Source: Berkiella sp964594635 (GTDB taxonomy: Bacteria > Pseudomonadota > Gammaproteobacteria > Berkiellales > Berkiellaceae). Taken from it: a stretch of DNA of 64,000 nt. The stretch is from the NCBI GenBank assembly GCA_964594635.1, contig CAZQMV010000001.1, positions 394,983 to 458,982 of the forward strand, read 5' to 3'. The notes below the pieces were generated by a model that saw only the letters and a program-made list of their open reading frames with translations, ran no database searches and had not been told where the DNA came from. Shown one piece after another: positions 52,619 to 62,400 of the stretch. Both the position numbers and the translations under genes were made by a program. How positions within the stretch are numbered: the first letter of the stretch is position 1; every line of letters begins with the position of its first letter.

Positions 52619-52936
52619 TCACCACGTCTCACCAAACGAGCCATAGTTATTATCAGGAGTACCTGTTTTATCCGATGATGTATTTGCTAACCCAGAACTC
52701 GATTGAGCTGGCTGATCTGCTTGGTATTCGGTTAATTCAACTTTAATAAATGGTTGAGGTGGTGAATAAGTGTTGAATACCGCCTGTGTATCTTCTATAT
52801 TCTTACATGCTGAAGGGATCAATTCCGGCGCTTGTAAACTCGAGCATTCAGACAATGAAGGCACCGCAGCCATGACACCCGTTGCTGGCAAGGAACAGAT
52901 TGCTAATAAAAGCAGTTTTTGAATGGATTTACTCAT
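52619..52936 (-). CDS. Small secreted protein between icmW and icmX
   Basis: The 105-aa protein has a signal peptide (KLLLLAICSLPATGVMAA) and a short Cys-containing mature part (SECSSLQAPELIPSACKN) followed by a Ser/Thr/Gly-rich tail. It overlaps the end of icmW by 8 nt, so it is part of the icmWX transcript. It may be a separate periplasmic factor, or a piece of what is a single gene in relatives. Confidence 0.65.
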   Translation of the reverse strand: MSKSIQKLLLLAICSLPATGVMAAVPSLSECSSLQAPELIPSACKNIEDTQAVFNTYSPPQPFIKVELTEYQADQPAQSSSGLANTSSDKTGTPDNNYGSFGETW

Positions 52937-53387
52937 GATTGGACTCCAAAGCCTTTAATACCAAGTTTATCCTTTCCGGCGCAAATACGCGTCCCAGCAA
53001 CTGTAATCTTTCAAATGCTAAATTTCTTTTTAGAAACAAATCAGCATATCTGTTTTTGTTGGCAGCATCTTTGGTTTGTTCTTCAGCAAAAATAAGTAGC
53101 TTAGAAGCTGTTCCAGGCTTTAAAACATCTAAAAATTGCATCAAGCGCAAAGCACGTCCAGAACGTAAATTAGCCAGTACTTTTACCAACACGGCTTCGT
53201 CGTTTAATTCAAAATCAGACACTTCATCTAAACATGAGCCTAAACGCAACAAGGCTTCCTCTACTTGCGGATCATCATCTCCTGCCCACGATTCAATACC
53301 CTCCATTGACGTGACAATGCGGTATAACGTGCGTTTATCATAATCATGCCAAAAGGCATGAACTGCTTCTAACGACATATCGGGCAT
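52929..53387 (-). CDS. icmW: Type IVB secretion chaperone IcmW
   Basis: IcmW, with IcmS, is the adaptor that brings many effectors to the DotL coupling protein. The 152-aa acidic protein matches the Legionella protein in length and layout: MPDMSLEAVHAFWHDYD at the start, YRIVTSMEGIESW, NLRSGRALRLMQFLDVLKPGTASKLL in the middle, and FLKRNLAFERLQLLGRVF..INLVLKALE at the end. AAGGAG lies 11 nt before the ATG. It is divergent from icmV as in Legionella. Confidence 0.92.
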   Translation of the reverse strand: MPDMSLEAVHAFWHDYDKRTLYRIVTSMEGIESWAGDDDPQVEEALLRLGSCLDEVSDFELNDEAVLVKVLANLRSGRALRLMQFLDVLKPGTASKLLIFAEEQTKDAANKNRYADLFLKRNLAFERLQLLGRVFAPERINLVLKALESNHE

Positions 53388-53779
53388 GAAACATTCTCTC
53401 CTTAGTGACCGCTAATCAATCTACTGTTTTTCGCTAAGTCATTGATTATTTAGCATCTTCACTAACATAATACCCTTACTCTCATTCCAATACTAGGCAT
53501 CCATGCAGTCAAAAAATGAATTTTAATATCCATTTATCGTCAATATAATCCCTTTGCTACAAGGTAAGTCCCTTATCAAAGAAATAAAGTTCATCATTTT
53601 ATAAAAGTTTAATGACCTAGAACTAAACACCTCCTGAATTATTTATACAGTTAGAATTGTTACATGATAAACTGATGTTAAGTGTCCGCAGCATAACTGC
53701 GATGATAAGGTATATCCTTTAAGATAAGGAATCGTAGGCTTTAATGGGTGCGGTTACAGATATAACAAGGTGATAAAAC
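53388..53779. promoter_or_regulatory. Divergent promoter region icmW / icmV
   Basis: These 392 bp hold the control region for both halves of the locus. The ribosome sites are AAGGAG for icmW and AAGGTG (53768-53773) for icmV. TTTTAATATCC at 53521-53531 and TTTAAGATAAGG near 53717 faintly resemble half of the PmrA box that controls icm/dot genes in Legionella and Coxiella, but I see no proper tandem site. No small ORF or RNA is convincing. Confidence 0.4.
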
Positions 53780-54304
53780 ATGGGTATGTTTAAGTCCAGC
53801 AAAAAAGTGGCAAGTCGCGTGGTGGACGTTCGCGTCGACAAATGGGTCAGTTTGGAATATCTCAGTGAGACTGCAGATAATTTTAAAGTGATTCTACTCG
53901 ATTCTATTATCCCCAAAAAAGCCACTTATACTGAAACCTTTGAAGAAGCAATGAAACGTTTAGAACTTACCGAAGCTGATCTTGTCATGCGCCAGAAAGA
54001 GTTTACACAACTCTTCTATTTCTTTTTAACCTTATCGGTACTTATTATTGGCTATGCACTCTACTTGTCGTTTACAAGTAGCATGATCACCACCCTTATT
54101 GCTTTTTGTTTATCCATTTACACACTTGCTCAATCTTTTCGTTTTCATTTTTGGCTTTTCCAACTGAAAAATCGCAAGCTTGGTTGTACCATCAAAGAAT
54201 GGATGAATGCAGCTGTTTCCTCACCTCATGAAGAACAAACACAACTTGCTGTCAAGCCATCAACGAACAAAGTATCAAAACCCCGAAAAAAGGCAAATGA
54301 ATGA
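53780..54304 (+). CDS. icmV: Type IVB secretion protein IcmV
   Basis: IcmV is an inner-membrane protein of the Dot/Icm core. The 174-aa protein has a charged N-terminus (KVASRVVDVRVDKWVSLEYL, VILLDSIIPKKATYTETFEEAMKRL), two adjacent TM helices (about 79-98 and 100-122) and a basic tail. The N-terminal Lys/Arg start with RVVDVRVDKW and its place immediately before dotA identify it. It overlaps dotA by 4 nt (ATGA), as expected for a coupled pair. Confidence 0.88.
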   Translation: MGMFKSSKKVASRVVDVRVDKWVSLEYLSETADNFKVILLDSIIPKKATYTETFEEAMKRLELTEADLVMRQKEFTQLFYFFLTLSVLIIGYALYLSFTSSMITTLIAFCLSIYTLAQSFRFHFWLFQLKNRKLGCTIKEWMNAAVSSPHEEQTQLAVKPSTNKVSKPRKKANE

Positions 54305-56367
54305 ATGCTGCAGTTATGAGAGGGTGCTTATTATTATTGGGGCTAAGTTTCCCAACGATATTATTTGCAGCCGGCGCATTTGAGGTTGCCCCTGGAGACA
54401 AATCCGTTGAATGGCTAGGGATGATATTTGGAACAGTTCCTCATACACCCGTTGTTGGTGATAATGCTCTTTTTTCACAAATGGTTGAAATCTTCAATCA
54501 AGGCGTGTTTGGTCTGGGTATTATTATTATTAGCTATACGGCGGCGATGGGCGCGATTAACACTGCCCATGAAGGGCAATTTTTAGGTAAAAACTGGCAC
54601 CCAATTTTAGTCCCCTTACGCGCTGGTGCGGGGATCATGCTTATCATTCCACAAGCCAATGGTTTCAACTATATGCAAATTATTGTGATGTGGTTTATTA
54701 CACAAGGCATTGGTGCAGCTAATGCAATGTGGATCAGGGTCATTGAAGGTAATCAAGTTAACGCTAACCTCCACACTGACACACGAAAAGCTGATCTTGA
54801 AGGTGGCTCAGCTGCGGTCCTTAGCATTTTAAAATCCAATGTGTGTATGAGTGTCTTAAATGCGAATGCAAATGCAATGCAGTTGCTCGACAACGATCCC
54901 ATCGTTTTTTACCGTTATGGAGGCAAAATGAACTGGGGTCGCCAAGCCTCAGGTGATGCAACGCCTCTTTGCGGTTCGGTTGATTTACCAACAGCAGCCT
55001 CCAGTGATTCAACAAGCGCAACCACAAAACAAGATATCTTTGCAAGCGCTATCCGAGAGATCCAAAATGGTTTGACCTCGGTAGCAGATGATGTCATTAA
55101 AGGTCCAGGATCTAACGGAAAGTATGATACGACAAATGCCAATGTGATTGTTGATGCAGCAAGAACATTGCGGCAAGCTGCACTGGATTCTTCTGTACAA
55201 GCCGTAACCAGCGCAACTGCATTCAATGAACAAGCTAAGATCAATGGTTGGATCTTAGCTGGAAGTTATTATTACCAGTTAACGCAAAATGGTGCTTACA
55301 AATATGTCGTGACTACCTTAGGTTCAACTCCACCAGATTCGGTAAAAATAGGCCAGGTAATTGGCTCGGATTTACATGCAGATCTTTTTACGGATGGTAT
55401 GGTCAAGGTTTCAGATTATTTTACTGCAGCCTCAAACTCTATTGTGACTTTAGATCCTGGGAACCGTGCAGGCAGTGCTATCATTGTTAACCCACGCAAC
55501 ATGAGCGGCCAAGGTGCCTCTATATTTGCAGCCATATTTGGATCATTATTTGAAAAAATCACCATGGATCTCTCAACTCATATGACGGCTAATAAAGACG
55601 TTGGATATGATCCGCTGGTTTCAATCATGTCATTTGGTAGTAAATTAACCACCGTCACTGAGAATGTATTCTTTGCCGCTTTAGGTATTGCTTTTGCTTT
55701 GTGGCTGGTGACAACGCCAATGAGCTGCCTACAACCTTTAGGGCATGCTTTCAACTTTCTCTTAACTATTTTCATGCCTGTTGCGATGATGATGATTTCA
55801 CTCTTGTGGGTAGCAGGATTAACGCTTGGGCTTTACATCCCGATGATACCTTATCTTGTGTTCACCTTTAGCGCGTTATCGTGGATCATATTGGTGATAG
55901 AGGCCATGCTTGCGGCACCCTTGATAGCCCTAGGACTCATTGTACCTAACGAAGATGAAATGGGTAAAGCAGGTCATGCAATTGCGATTTTACTTGGGAT
56001 CTTTTTGCGCCCAGCATTAATGGTATTAGGGTTTATCATGGCTATCCAACTCTTGATCGTTGCGATTGGTATGCTAAATGTTGGATTTTGGGCATCATTA
56101 ATGTCTGCAACTGGTGGTTCAAGTGGTGTGGGTGTATTTGGGTTAATTGCCGTTTTACTCTTATATGCCAGCATTGCACTTGGGATGGTACACGAGGCTT
56201 TTAGTTTAATTTACTTAGTCCCTAATAAAGTGATGCGATGGATTGGGGCCGGTGGCGAGCAAGATGATCCAATGTCTAAAGTTAAAGAGCTTAAAGGAAG
56301 TGTCCAAAAAGGAGCTGGCATCGGCGGTGGTTTAATGAAGAGCTCCTTAAAAGCAGTGAAAAAATAG
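54301..56367 (+). CDS. dotA: DotA/TraY-family inner membrane protein
   Basis: DotA is the polytopic inner-membrane protein of the Dot/Icm channel. This 688-aa version has a signal-like N-terminus ending LFAAGAF, the family opening WLGMIFGTVP..., N-terminal TM pair (IIIISYTAAMGAINTAHEG; VPLRAGAGIMLIIP), a periplasmic region of about 270 aa, then C-terminal TM helices with LGIFLRPALMVLGFIMA and IYLVPNKVMRWIGAGGEQ. Legionella DotA is 1048 aa, so the periplasmic part is shorter here. It follows icmV directly and is followed 17 nt later by a paralogue. Confidence 0.9.
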   Translation: MNAAVMRGCLLLLGLSFPTILFAAGAFEVAPGDKSVEWLGMIFGTVPHTPVVGDNALFSQMVEIFNQGVFGLGIIIISYTAAMGAINTAHEGQFLGKNWHPILVPLRAGAGIMLIIPQANGFNYMQIIVMWFITQGIGAANAMWIRVIEGNQVNANLHTDTRKADLEGGSAAVLSILKSNVCMSVLNANANAMQLLDNDPIVFYRYGGKMNWGRQASGDATPLCGSVDLPTAASSDSTSATTKQDIFASAIREIQNGLTSVADDVIKGPGSNGKYDTTNANVIVDAARTLRQAALDSSVQAVTSATAFNEQAKINGWILAGSYYYQLTQNGAYKYVVTTLGSTPPDSVKIGQVIGSDLHADLFTDGMVKVSDYFTAASNSIVTLDPGNRAGSAIIVNPRNMSGQGASIFAAIFGSLFEKITMDLSTHMTANKDVGYDPLVSIMSFGSKLTTVTENVFFAALGIAFALWLVTTPMSCLQPLGHAFNFLLTIFMPVAMMMISLLWVAGLTLGLYIPMIPYLVFTFSALSWIILVIEAMLAAPLIALGLIVPNEDEMGKAGHAIAILLGIFLRPALMVLGFIMAIQLLIVAIGMLNVGFWASLMSATGGSSGVGVFGLIAVLLLYASIALGMVHEAFSLIYLVPNKVMRWIGAGGEQDDPMSKVKELKGSVQKGAGIGGGLMKSSLKAVKK

Positions 56368-56384
56368 TACTTGGAAAACAGCTT

Positions 56385-58502
56385 ATGAAACGCAGCTATA
56401 TATCGATACTAGGAACATTCATCATACTCATGGTTTTACCAAAGTATGTTTATGCTTATGATTTTGTTTGGACCAGCCCTCCTGAAGATAGATCCATTGA
56501 ATATCTAGGACAAATTTTTGGCAGCGTAGGCACCGCCTTACAAGGTGAAGGTAATACCATCATTGCTCAGCTGTTCAGGATCTTTAATATTGCGGTCTTA
56601 AGCTTGGGAAGTATCGTCGTTAGCTACACCATTATCTTATCAACTATTAATACTGCGCAAGAAGGCGAAGTCATGGGGCGTAAATGGTCCTCAGTGTGGA
56701 TCCCTTTACGCGCCGCAATTGGTATGGGTATGTTATTACCTACTTTAAGTGGATATTCACTTATTCAAGTGATGATGATGCAAATCGTGATTTATGGGAT
56801 AGCCGCTGCGAATCAAGTCTGGGCGGTCACCGTTGCAGCCATGGGGACAGGGGGTGGAGCCTTCGGAGCAACACAAGTCACCGGTGATAGAGCCACACCG
56901 ATGCGTTCTTTACTTAAATCCGTGGTATGCGGCGAAACGATTAATAACGATCCAGACTGTCGAATTAGCTTTAATAATAAAAAAACCGTTGCATACACTG
57001 TCACACAAGGTACTGTTGGGAAATTGTATATTGGTTTCCCAGATGAAACGGGTAAATTGGCGACAATCTGCGGTGGTTTACAATCATCAGGCGGTTCGGT
57101 AGCGTATGTTGAATCCAACGCTTCTTGGATAGACACCAATAAAGCTTCAATGATATCAGCAGCCAATGCACTCACTTTAGTTGCTTCTAACTTTTCGGTT
57201 GGTATTGAGACTTCTCCAACATCAGCCGTTCAGTCCGCCTCAAACATGATTGCATCGGGATTGATGAATACCCCTCTTAAAAAACCGGTAGATGTACAAT
57301 CTACTGACGCTTTGAAAAATGGTTGGTTATTTGCAGGGAGTTTTTACTTTGAGTTGATTAAAGTTAAAGCAAAACCTACCTTTAGTTTTCCAACAGCGCT
57401 TGATGTCAGCTTCCCAGACGGTATGGCAAGTGATTGCACTGCTGCAATCACTACAAACATGGCTGCAGCATCCACTGCTTTGCCTGCCGGTACCGGTGCA
57501 ACACCTAGCTCAGGACTTTCATCGGGCACGGAATTAAAATTAACACGCTCTAGTGTCTCTAGTGATGCAGGGCCTTTATATGATTTGATTGCTGACGCGG
57601 TTAAAAGTGCAACCGTTGATATCATGAATACGCTCACTAAAGGAGGCTCAGGAATGAGGATCGATGGATCCTATATAAAACCTGGGGATGCCGATTTTAC
57701 CGATCCCGTCTCAGCGATGAGAAATATGGGTTCCAGCATTATGACAACTTGTGAAAATATTTGGTTTGCGATTATTGCCTGTGCCTTTTTGATCTTAATC
57801 CTTGGTTGTCTTATGTCGGGTGTGAACCCATTGTGTTGGGCATTGGGCGCGATTATCACGGTACTCACCCCTGTGCTAACACTGATCATTGGACTCTTAT
57901 GGGGGGCAGGTGCCGCGATTGGTATCTATCTACCCATGGTCCCTTACCTTGTCTTTACCTTTACTGCCTTAGGCTGGATGTTACTGGTCATCGAAACCAT
58001 TGCTGCAGCTCCGATTGTGGCACTAGGTCTTGTTAGCCCTGCACAAGAAAATTTAGGTAAGGCCTCTGCGTCAGTGATGTTGATCACCAACGTCTTCCTT
58101 CGCCCTAGCCTCATGGTTATCGGTTTCGTCCTTGCAGTCAAACTGGTCACAGCCGCTATTACCATGGTGAACTTCGGCTTTATGGCCACCGTTAATGCAT
58201 CTACCGGGAATATCGGTATATTTGGTTGTATTGCGCTGTTATGTCTTTATGGTGGTATGTGTATTGGTATCATTCATGAATGCTTTAGCTTGGTCTATGT
58301 TTTACCCGATAAAATCACCCGTTGGATTGGCGGTCAAGCTGAACAATCCAATGTTAAACAACAATTGGATGAAGCAAAAGGTGCTGTTGATAAAGGTGCT
58401 GAAATTGGTGGTGGCCTCATGAAGAGTAGTGCCGGTGCCATGAGCAAAGTGGCGAAACAATCCATGGGTGGTGGTGGTATTTCTGATCTCGCCAGCGGCT
58501 AA
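56385..58502 (+). CDS. Second DotA/TraY-family protein, tandem paralogue
   Basis: This 705-aa protein has the same layout and matching landmarks as its upstream neighbour: YLGQIFGSVG, VVSYTIILSTINTAQEGEVMG, IPLRAAIGMGMLLP, and C-terminal TNVFLRPSLMVIGFVLA and VYVLPDKITRWIGGQAEQ. The pair diverges most in the periplasmic middle. The two genes are 17 nt apart and likely co-transcribed. The N-terminal signal ends YVYAYDF. One DotA is usual; whether both enter one complex or serve different machines is unknown. Confidence 0.88.
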   Translation: MKRSYISILGTFIILMVLPKYVYAYDFVWTSPPEDRSIEYLGQIFGSVGTALQGEGNTIIAQLFRIFNIAVLSLGSIVVSYTIILSTINTAQEGEVMGRKWSSVWIPLRAAIGMGMLLPTLSGYSLIQVMMMQIVIYGIAAANQVWAVTVAAMGTGGGAFGATQVTGDRATPMRSLLKSVVCGETINNDPDCRISFNNKKTVAYTVTQGTVGKLYIGFPDETGKLATICGGLQSSGGSVAYVESNASWIDTNKASMISAANALTLVASNFSVGIETSPTSAVQSASNMIASGLMNTPLKKPVDVQSTDALKNGWLFAGSFYFELIKVKAKPTFSFPTALDVSFPDGMASDCTAAITTNMAAASTALPAGTGATPSSGLSSGTELKLTRSSVSSDAGPLYDLIADAVKSATVDIMNTLTKGGSGMRIDGSYIKPGDADFTDPVSAMRNMGSSIMTTCENIWFAIIACAFLILILGCLMSGVNPLCWALGAIITVLTPVLTLIIGLLWGAGAAIGIYLPMVPYLVFTFTALGWMLLVIETIAAAPIVALGLVSPAQENLGKASASVMLITNVFLRPSLMVIGFVLAVKLVTAAITMVNFGFMATVNASTGNIGIFGCIALLCLYGGMCIGIIHECFSLVYVLPDKITRWIGGQAEQSNVKQQLDEAKGAVDKGAEIGGGLMKSSAGAMSKVAKQSMGGGGISDLASG

Positions 58503-58535
58503 CTCGCCTTCGCTAGCGTTGCTAGCTTCGGCGAG
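58503..58535. terminator. Hairpin between convergent genes
   Basis: CTCGCC and GCTAGC on one side pair with GCTAGC and GGCGAG on the other across a 3-nt loop, with a short mismatch. It lies directly after the stop of the second dotA gene. A/T-rich sequence follows but no uniform U-run. Confidence 0.5.
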
Positions 58536-58545
58536 GTTCACCTAT

Positions 58546-59370
58546 TTATTTAGTAGCCCTTGGCATCGCTGGTCTCATTGCTGCCATTTGAGCTGCTCTA
58601 TCTGCGGCTAAATCTTTGTTGTCGTGTTTTTCCTCAGACTGCATGGCACTCACTGTACCACTCATCCGTGCTTTTTGTTCTGGCGACAATACACCTGAGC
58701 CTAACATCCGTTCAAAGTGTCTATCAAACACAATCTTAAGGGATTCTGTTATGCTCGGTCTTGGCACATAACCATTGGCTCGAATATGAAAAGAGGTAAT
58801 TTCATCAGAAAGCGAACCATCATCTTTGTAAGTACGCATAGGTGATTTGCTATAATCCACTTTACCTTGACCATCAATAGGATAGATCTCTGGGTAATCA
58901 CCCTTTTCATTTGGCATATAAGCCAATCTAATAGGATCACCATTCTTTATTGAAGCAAGCTCTTGCTCTATCGCTTTGTTAAACTGCCACATTTGCACCC
59001 AGATAGGTGTGTTAAACGTTAATTCAACCGAGAAAATAAAGAGATCAGCAAGCATTTCACCTGCCACACCTTCAGCTGTTAAACCGGCTAAATGTTCAGC
59101 TTTACCAATAACGCCACCATCAGCACTGCCTTGATGCGCAATAGCGCGAATAACGCCATCTTTTTGGCTTTTACGTGCTTCTAAGGCTTTGTTTTTCTCT
59201 TTAATGATCTTTTCTTTGTCTTTCAAATCGCGTTCTTTTTGCTCAGTTTCTTTATTTGTGACTGGAGCAGGGATCGGTGCAGGTGGCACAACAACAGGTG
59301 GGTTAGCTAATTCAGTAAGTCTTTGTGAACGCGTCTTCATTCTTTCAAATGAGGGTGAATGAACTGGCAT
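58546..59370 (-). CDS. Unknown 274-aa protein downstream of the giant gene
   Basis: GGGAG 8 nt before ATG 59370 suggests this start; the frame is open to 59385. Residues about 20-45 are Pro-rich (PPVVVPPAPIPAPV), then a charged coiled coil (KEKIIKEKNKALEARK), a region with mild hydrophobicity (AEGVAGEMLADLFIFSVELTFNTPIWVQMWQF) and a C-terminal domain with SITESLKIVFDRHFERMLG. It follows the giant repeat-rich gene on the same strand after about 100 nt. No known family recognised. Confidence 0.65.
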   Translation of the reverse strand: MPVHSPSFERMKTRSQRLTELANPPVVVPPAPIPAPVTNKETEQKERDLKDKEKIIKEKNKALEARKSQKDGVIRAIAHQGSADGGVIGKAEHLAGLTAEGVAGEMLADLFIFSVELTFNTPIWVQMWQFNKAIEQELASIKNGDPIRLAYMPNEKGDYPEIYPIDGQGKVDYSKSPMRTYKDDGSLSDEITSFHIRANGYVPRPSITESLKIVFDRHFERMLGSGVLSPEQKARMSGTVSAMQSEEKHDNKDLAADRAAQMAAMRPAMPRATK

Positions 59371-59466
59371 TGTAGGTACTCCCATTCAGGATAATTGATG
59401 AATGGGAGGAATTAGAACACAGATGGACGGCAAAGTAAAGTTAGACAGTTGCCAAAATTTACTTGC

Positions 59467-62400
59467 TCACATCTTCATACCTGGTGCCCCCCCGTCTGGT
59501 TCAGCAGGGGCAGGAGCAGGGCCCCCTTCAGGCTTAATTCCAGCAGGTCCTTTGGCCGCTTGATCCATGGCTGGGGTTACAGCTTCGGAGGTATTTTCCA
59601 TCGCCACATCACCTGGATTAGGTTCTGAATTGGCTGGTAGATCTTCTGCCAAGGTTTCGATAAAGTCACCGACTTTATTCATACCCAACGATTGCACATC
59701 CTCAATTTTATCCATGACTTTTTCAGCCATTTCACCGGCCATCTTACCAATCATTTTACACATGGGGCCACCAGCACCTTCCGTGACCGCTTCACAAGCC
59801 GCTGTGACTGCGACTTTTACCCCAGCCTTAACCATTTTCTTCTTATCGCCACTAGACAAGTCTTCAATGTCTTGTTGATCAATCGGTGATGGATTAGCAC
59901 TATCTGATGCCATATCCGTGGCAGCACCTTCGGCCATTTCTTCTGAAGCACCATCAGCGGCTGCGTCTTCACCACCACCGCCATCCATACCCATGCCACC
60001 GCCAGGTTGTTTTTCATCACCACCACCTGGGCCTCCCATTGAAGGACCACCACCACCACCAAACTTGAGTGAGTTTTGTAGTACCTTCATCGTTTGTTCA
60101 ATAGCTTTTTCAGCCTGTTTAACTTGCTCTGCGCCTTTTTCTGCATCCGGACTCATTCCACCTTCAATACCATCAAGAACACTTAAAATAGTACTGACAC
60201 CTGTACCAAATTGTTTTAAAGCAGGGTTTTGATCCATGGCAGCATCCATTCCTTTTTCGGCTCCGCCCATCTCGCTCATCTCGCCCATCTCAGGTCCTTG
60301 ACCATCTTTATTCTCTTCTTTTTCTCCATCTTCATTTTTAGCCTCCATGCCTTCTCCGTCACCACCAAATGCGCCTTTAATCGCCTTTTCGATCATGTCG
60401 GTCATGGCTTGGCCAAGTTGCTGCACAGGGTCGTTCGGTACTTCTTGTTCTTTTTTGCTGTCGTTTTGCTGATCATCTTGCTGATCTTGTTTCTTGTCTT
60501 TGTCTTTGTCTTTTTCTTCATCATCGCCTTTGGCTTGCTTTCCGTCACCACCAGCGCCTTTCATTGCTGAGCTTGAATCAGAGCCACCACCGCCGCCGCC
60601 ACTTAATCCTTTCATTGCTGAGCTTGAATCAGGGCTAGATTCTTTGCTGGCACCTTTGCTGGCACCACCGCCACTTGGTCCTTTACTCATCGAGGAGCTT
60701 GGATCAGGGCTAGGGCTAGAGCCACCACTACCGCCGCCACTTGGTCCTTTACTCATCGAGGAACTTGGATCAGGGCTAGATTCTTTTTCTTTGCTGGCAC
60801 CATCACTTGGGCCTTTCATCGCAGAATTGGGATCGGGTTTTGAACCCTTACTTGCGGAGGCATCTTTTGTGTCGCTCTTTTTATCGTCCTTTTTATCGTC
60901 CTTTTTATCGTCCTTTTTATCGTCCTTTTTATCGTCCTTTTTGTCCTCTTTTTTGTCGTCTTTTGTGTCGTCCTTTTTATTATCTTCAGATTCACCAGGC
61001 TTCATCCCTGGTTTAGATTTGGCAGTCAATGCATCTTCCTGATCATCCGAAAGTGGCTCTTTCTCCTCTTTCTCCTCTTTTTTCGCTTTAGTATCTTCTT
61101 GTTTATTTTCAGCTGCTTCACTATCATCCGCAACTGCAGAACTTCCTCCGGCTCCTTTTGCTAATGATTTGGTACTACTTTCCTCTTCCTCTTGTTCAAC
61201 ACTTCCAGTAGGTGCAGGTGCAGCTCCACCCTCTTTAGCAGCAAGTTTTTTTCTAGTTTCTTCATCAGGTTCAGTATCTTTATTCTCATTTGCTGCTTTA
61301 GATTCATCCTCTTTTGAAGCACCCTGCTTTAATTTCATCTCATCGGCTTTAGCTGATTCTGCATCTTTCGCCTGAGAGTCGTCTGCATCAGCTGCTAATT
61401 TTTCTTTCGTTTCTGCTTCAGCTTTTTCCTTTTCCTTCGCTTCAGCTTTTTCCTTTTCTTTCGCTTCTGCTTTTTCCTTTTCTTCTTGTTCTTTTCTTGT
61501 TTTTTCTTCAGCTTCTTTTTGCGCTTTTTCCTGCTCTTCTTTGGCTTTTGCTGCTGGATCATCTGGTTTAGGTTTAGGTTGAGTTTTATCTTTCTCTTCC
61601 TCACGTTTTTTAGCGTCTTGCTCTTTTTGTTCCTTTGCTTTTCTTTCCTGTTCAGCTTTTCTTTCCTGTTCAGCTTTTTCCTTTTCTTTCGCTTCTTTCT
61701 CAGCTTTTTCTTTATCCGGCTCAGGTTGCTCTTTTTTCTTCGCTTCTTCAGCTTCTCTTTCCTTCGCTTTTTCAGCCTCTCTTTGCTTCGCATCTTCAGC
61801 TTCTTTTAGCTTCGCATCTTCAGCTTCTTTTAGCTTCGCNNNNNNNNNNNNNNNNNNNNNNNNNNNNNNNNNNNNNNNNNNNNNNNNNNNNNNNNNNNNN
61901 NNNNNNNNNNNNNNNNNNNNNNNNNNNNNNNNNNNNNNNGCTTCGCATCTTCAGCTTCTTTTAGCTTCGCATCTTCAGCTTCTTTTAGCTTCGCCTGTTC
62001 AGCTTGTTCTTTCTCTTTTTGTTCTTGCTCTATTTTGGCCTGTTCTTCTTGATCTTTCCTAGCCTTTTCTTCTGCTTCATTTTTCTCTTTCTCAACTTCA
62101 GGCTTGGGTGGCTCTGCTTTAGCACTTTCTTGTTCAAGTTGTTGCTGTGGTTCTGGTTCATCAGGTGCTTTAGCTAATTGTGCTTTCTGATCTTTTTCGC
62201 GTATTGGTCCTTCTTGAAGTTGCTCAATCTTGTCGTTATTTTGCTGGATTTTATCTTCATTTCGCTTAATATCTTCCGCATTTGCTTTGAGATCATCTTC
62301 GTTTTTCTTAACCGCAGCAACATCCTTCGATCCTTCAAGCTCTTTTTGCTGTGCTTCGAGTCGTTGTTGTTCACCTTGAAGCCTTTGTTGCTCAACTTCC

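Noticed and set aside
53388..53779. PmrA binding sites upstream of icmW/icmV
   Set aside because: Only half-site-like TTTTAATAT strings are seen; the tandem spacing of the known box is not met.
60494..61042. Ser/Leu/Pro-rich plus-strand frame
   Set aside because: It is the reverse complement of low-complexity Asp/Lys/Ser repeats, without a ribosome site.
61395..61793. Lys/Arg-rich frame on the minus strand
   Set aside because: It is an alternative frame of the Lys/Glu-rich repeat region of the giant gene; such regions give long false frames.
61840..61939. Frameshift in the giant gene at the gap
   Set aside because: The 100-N length is conventional, and the same repeat is in coding frame on both sides.
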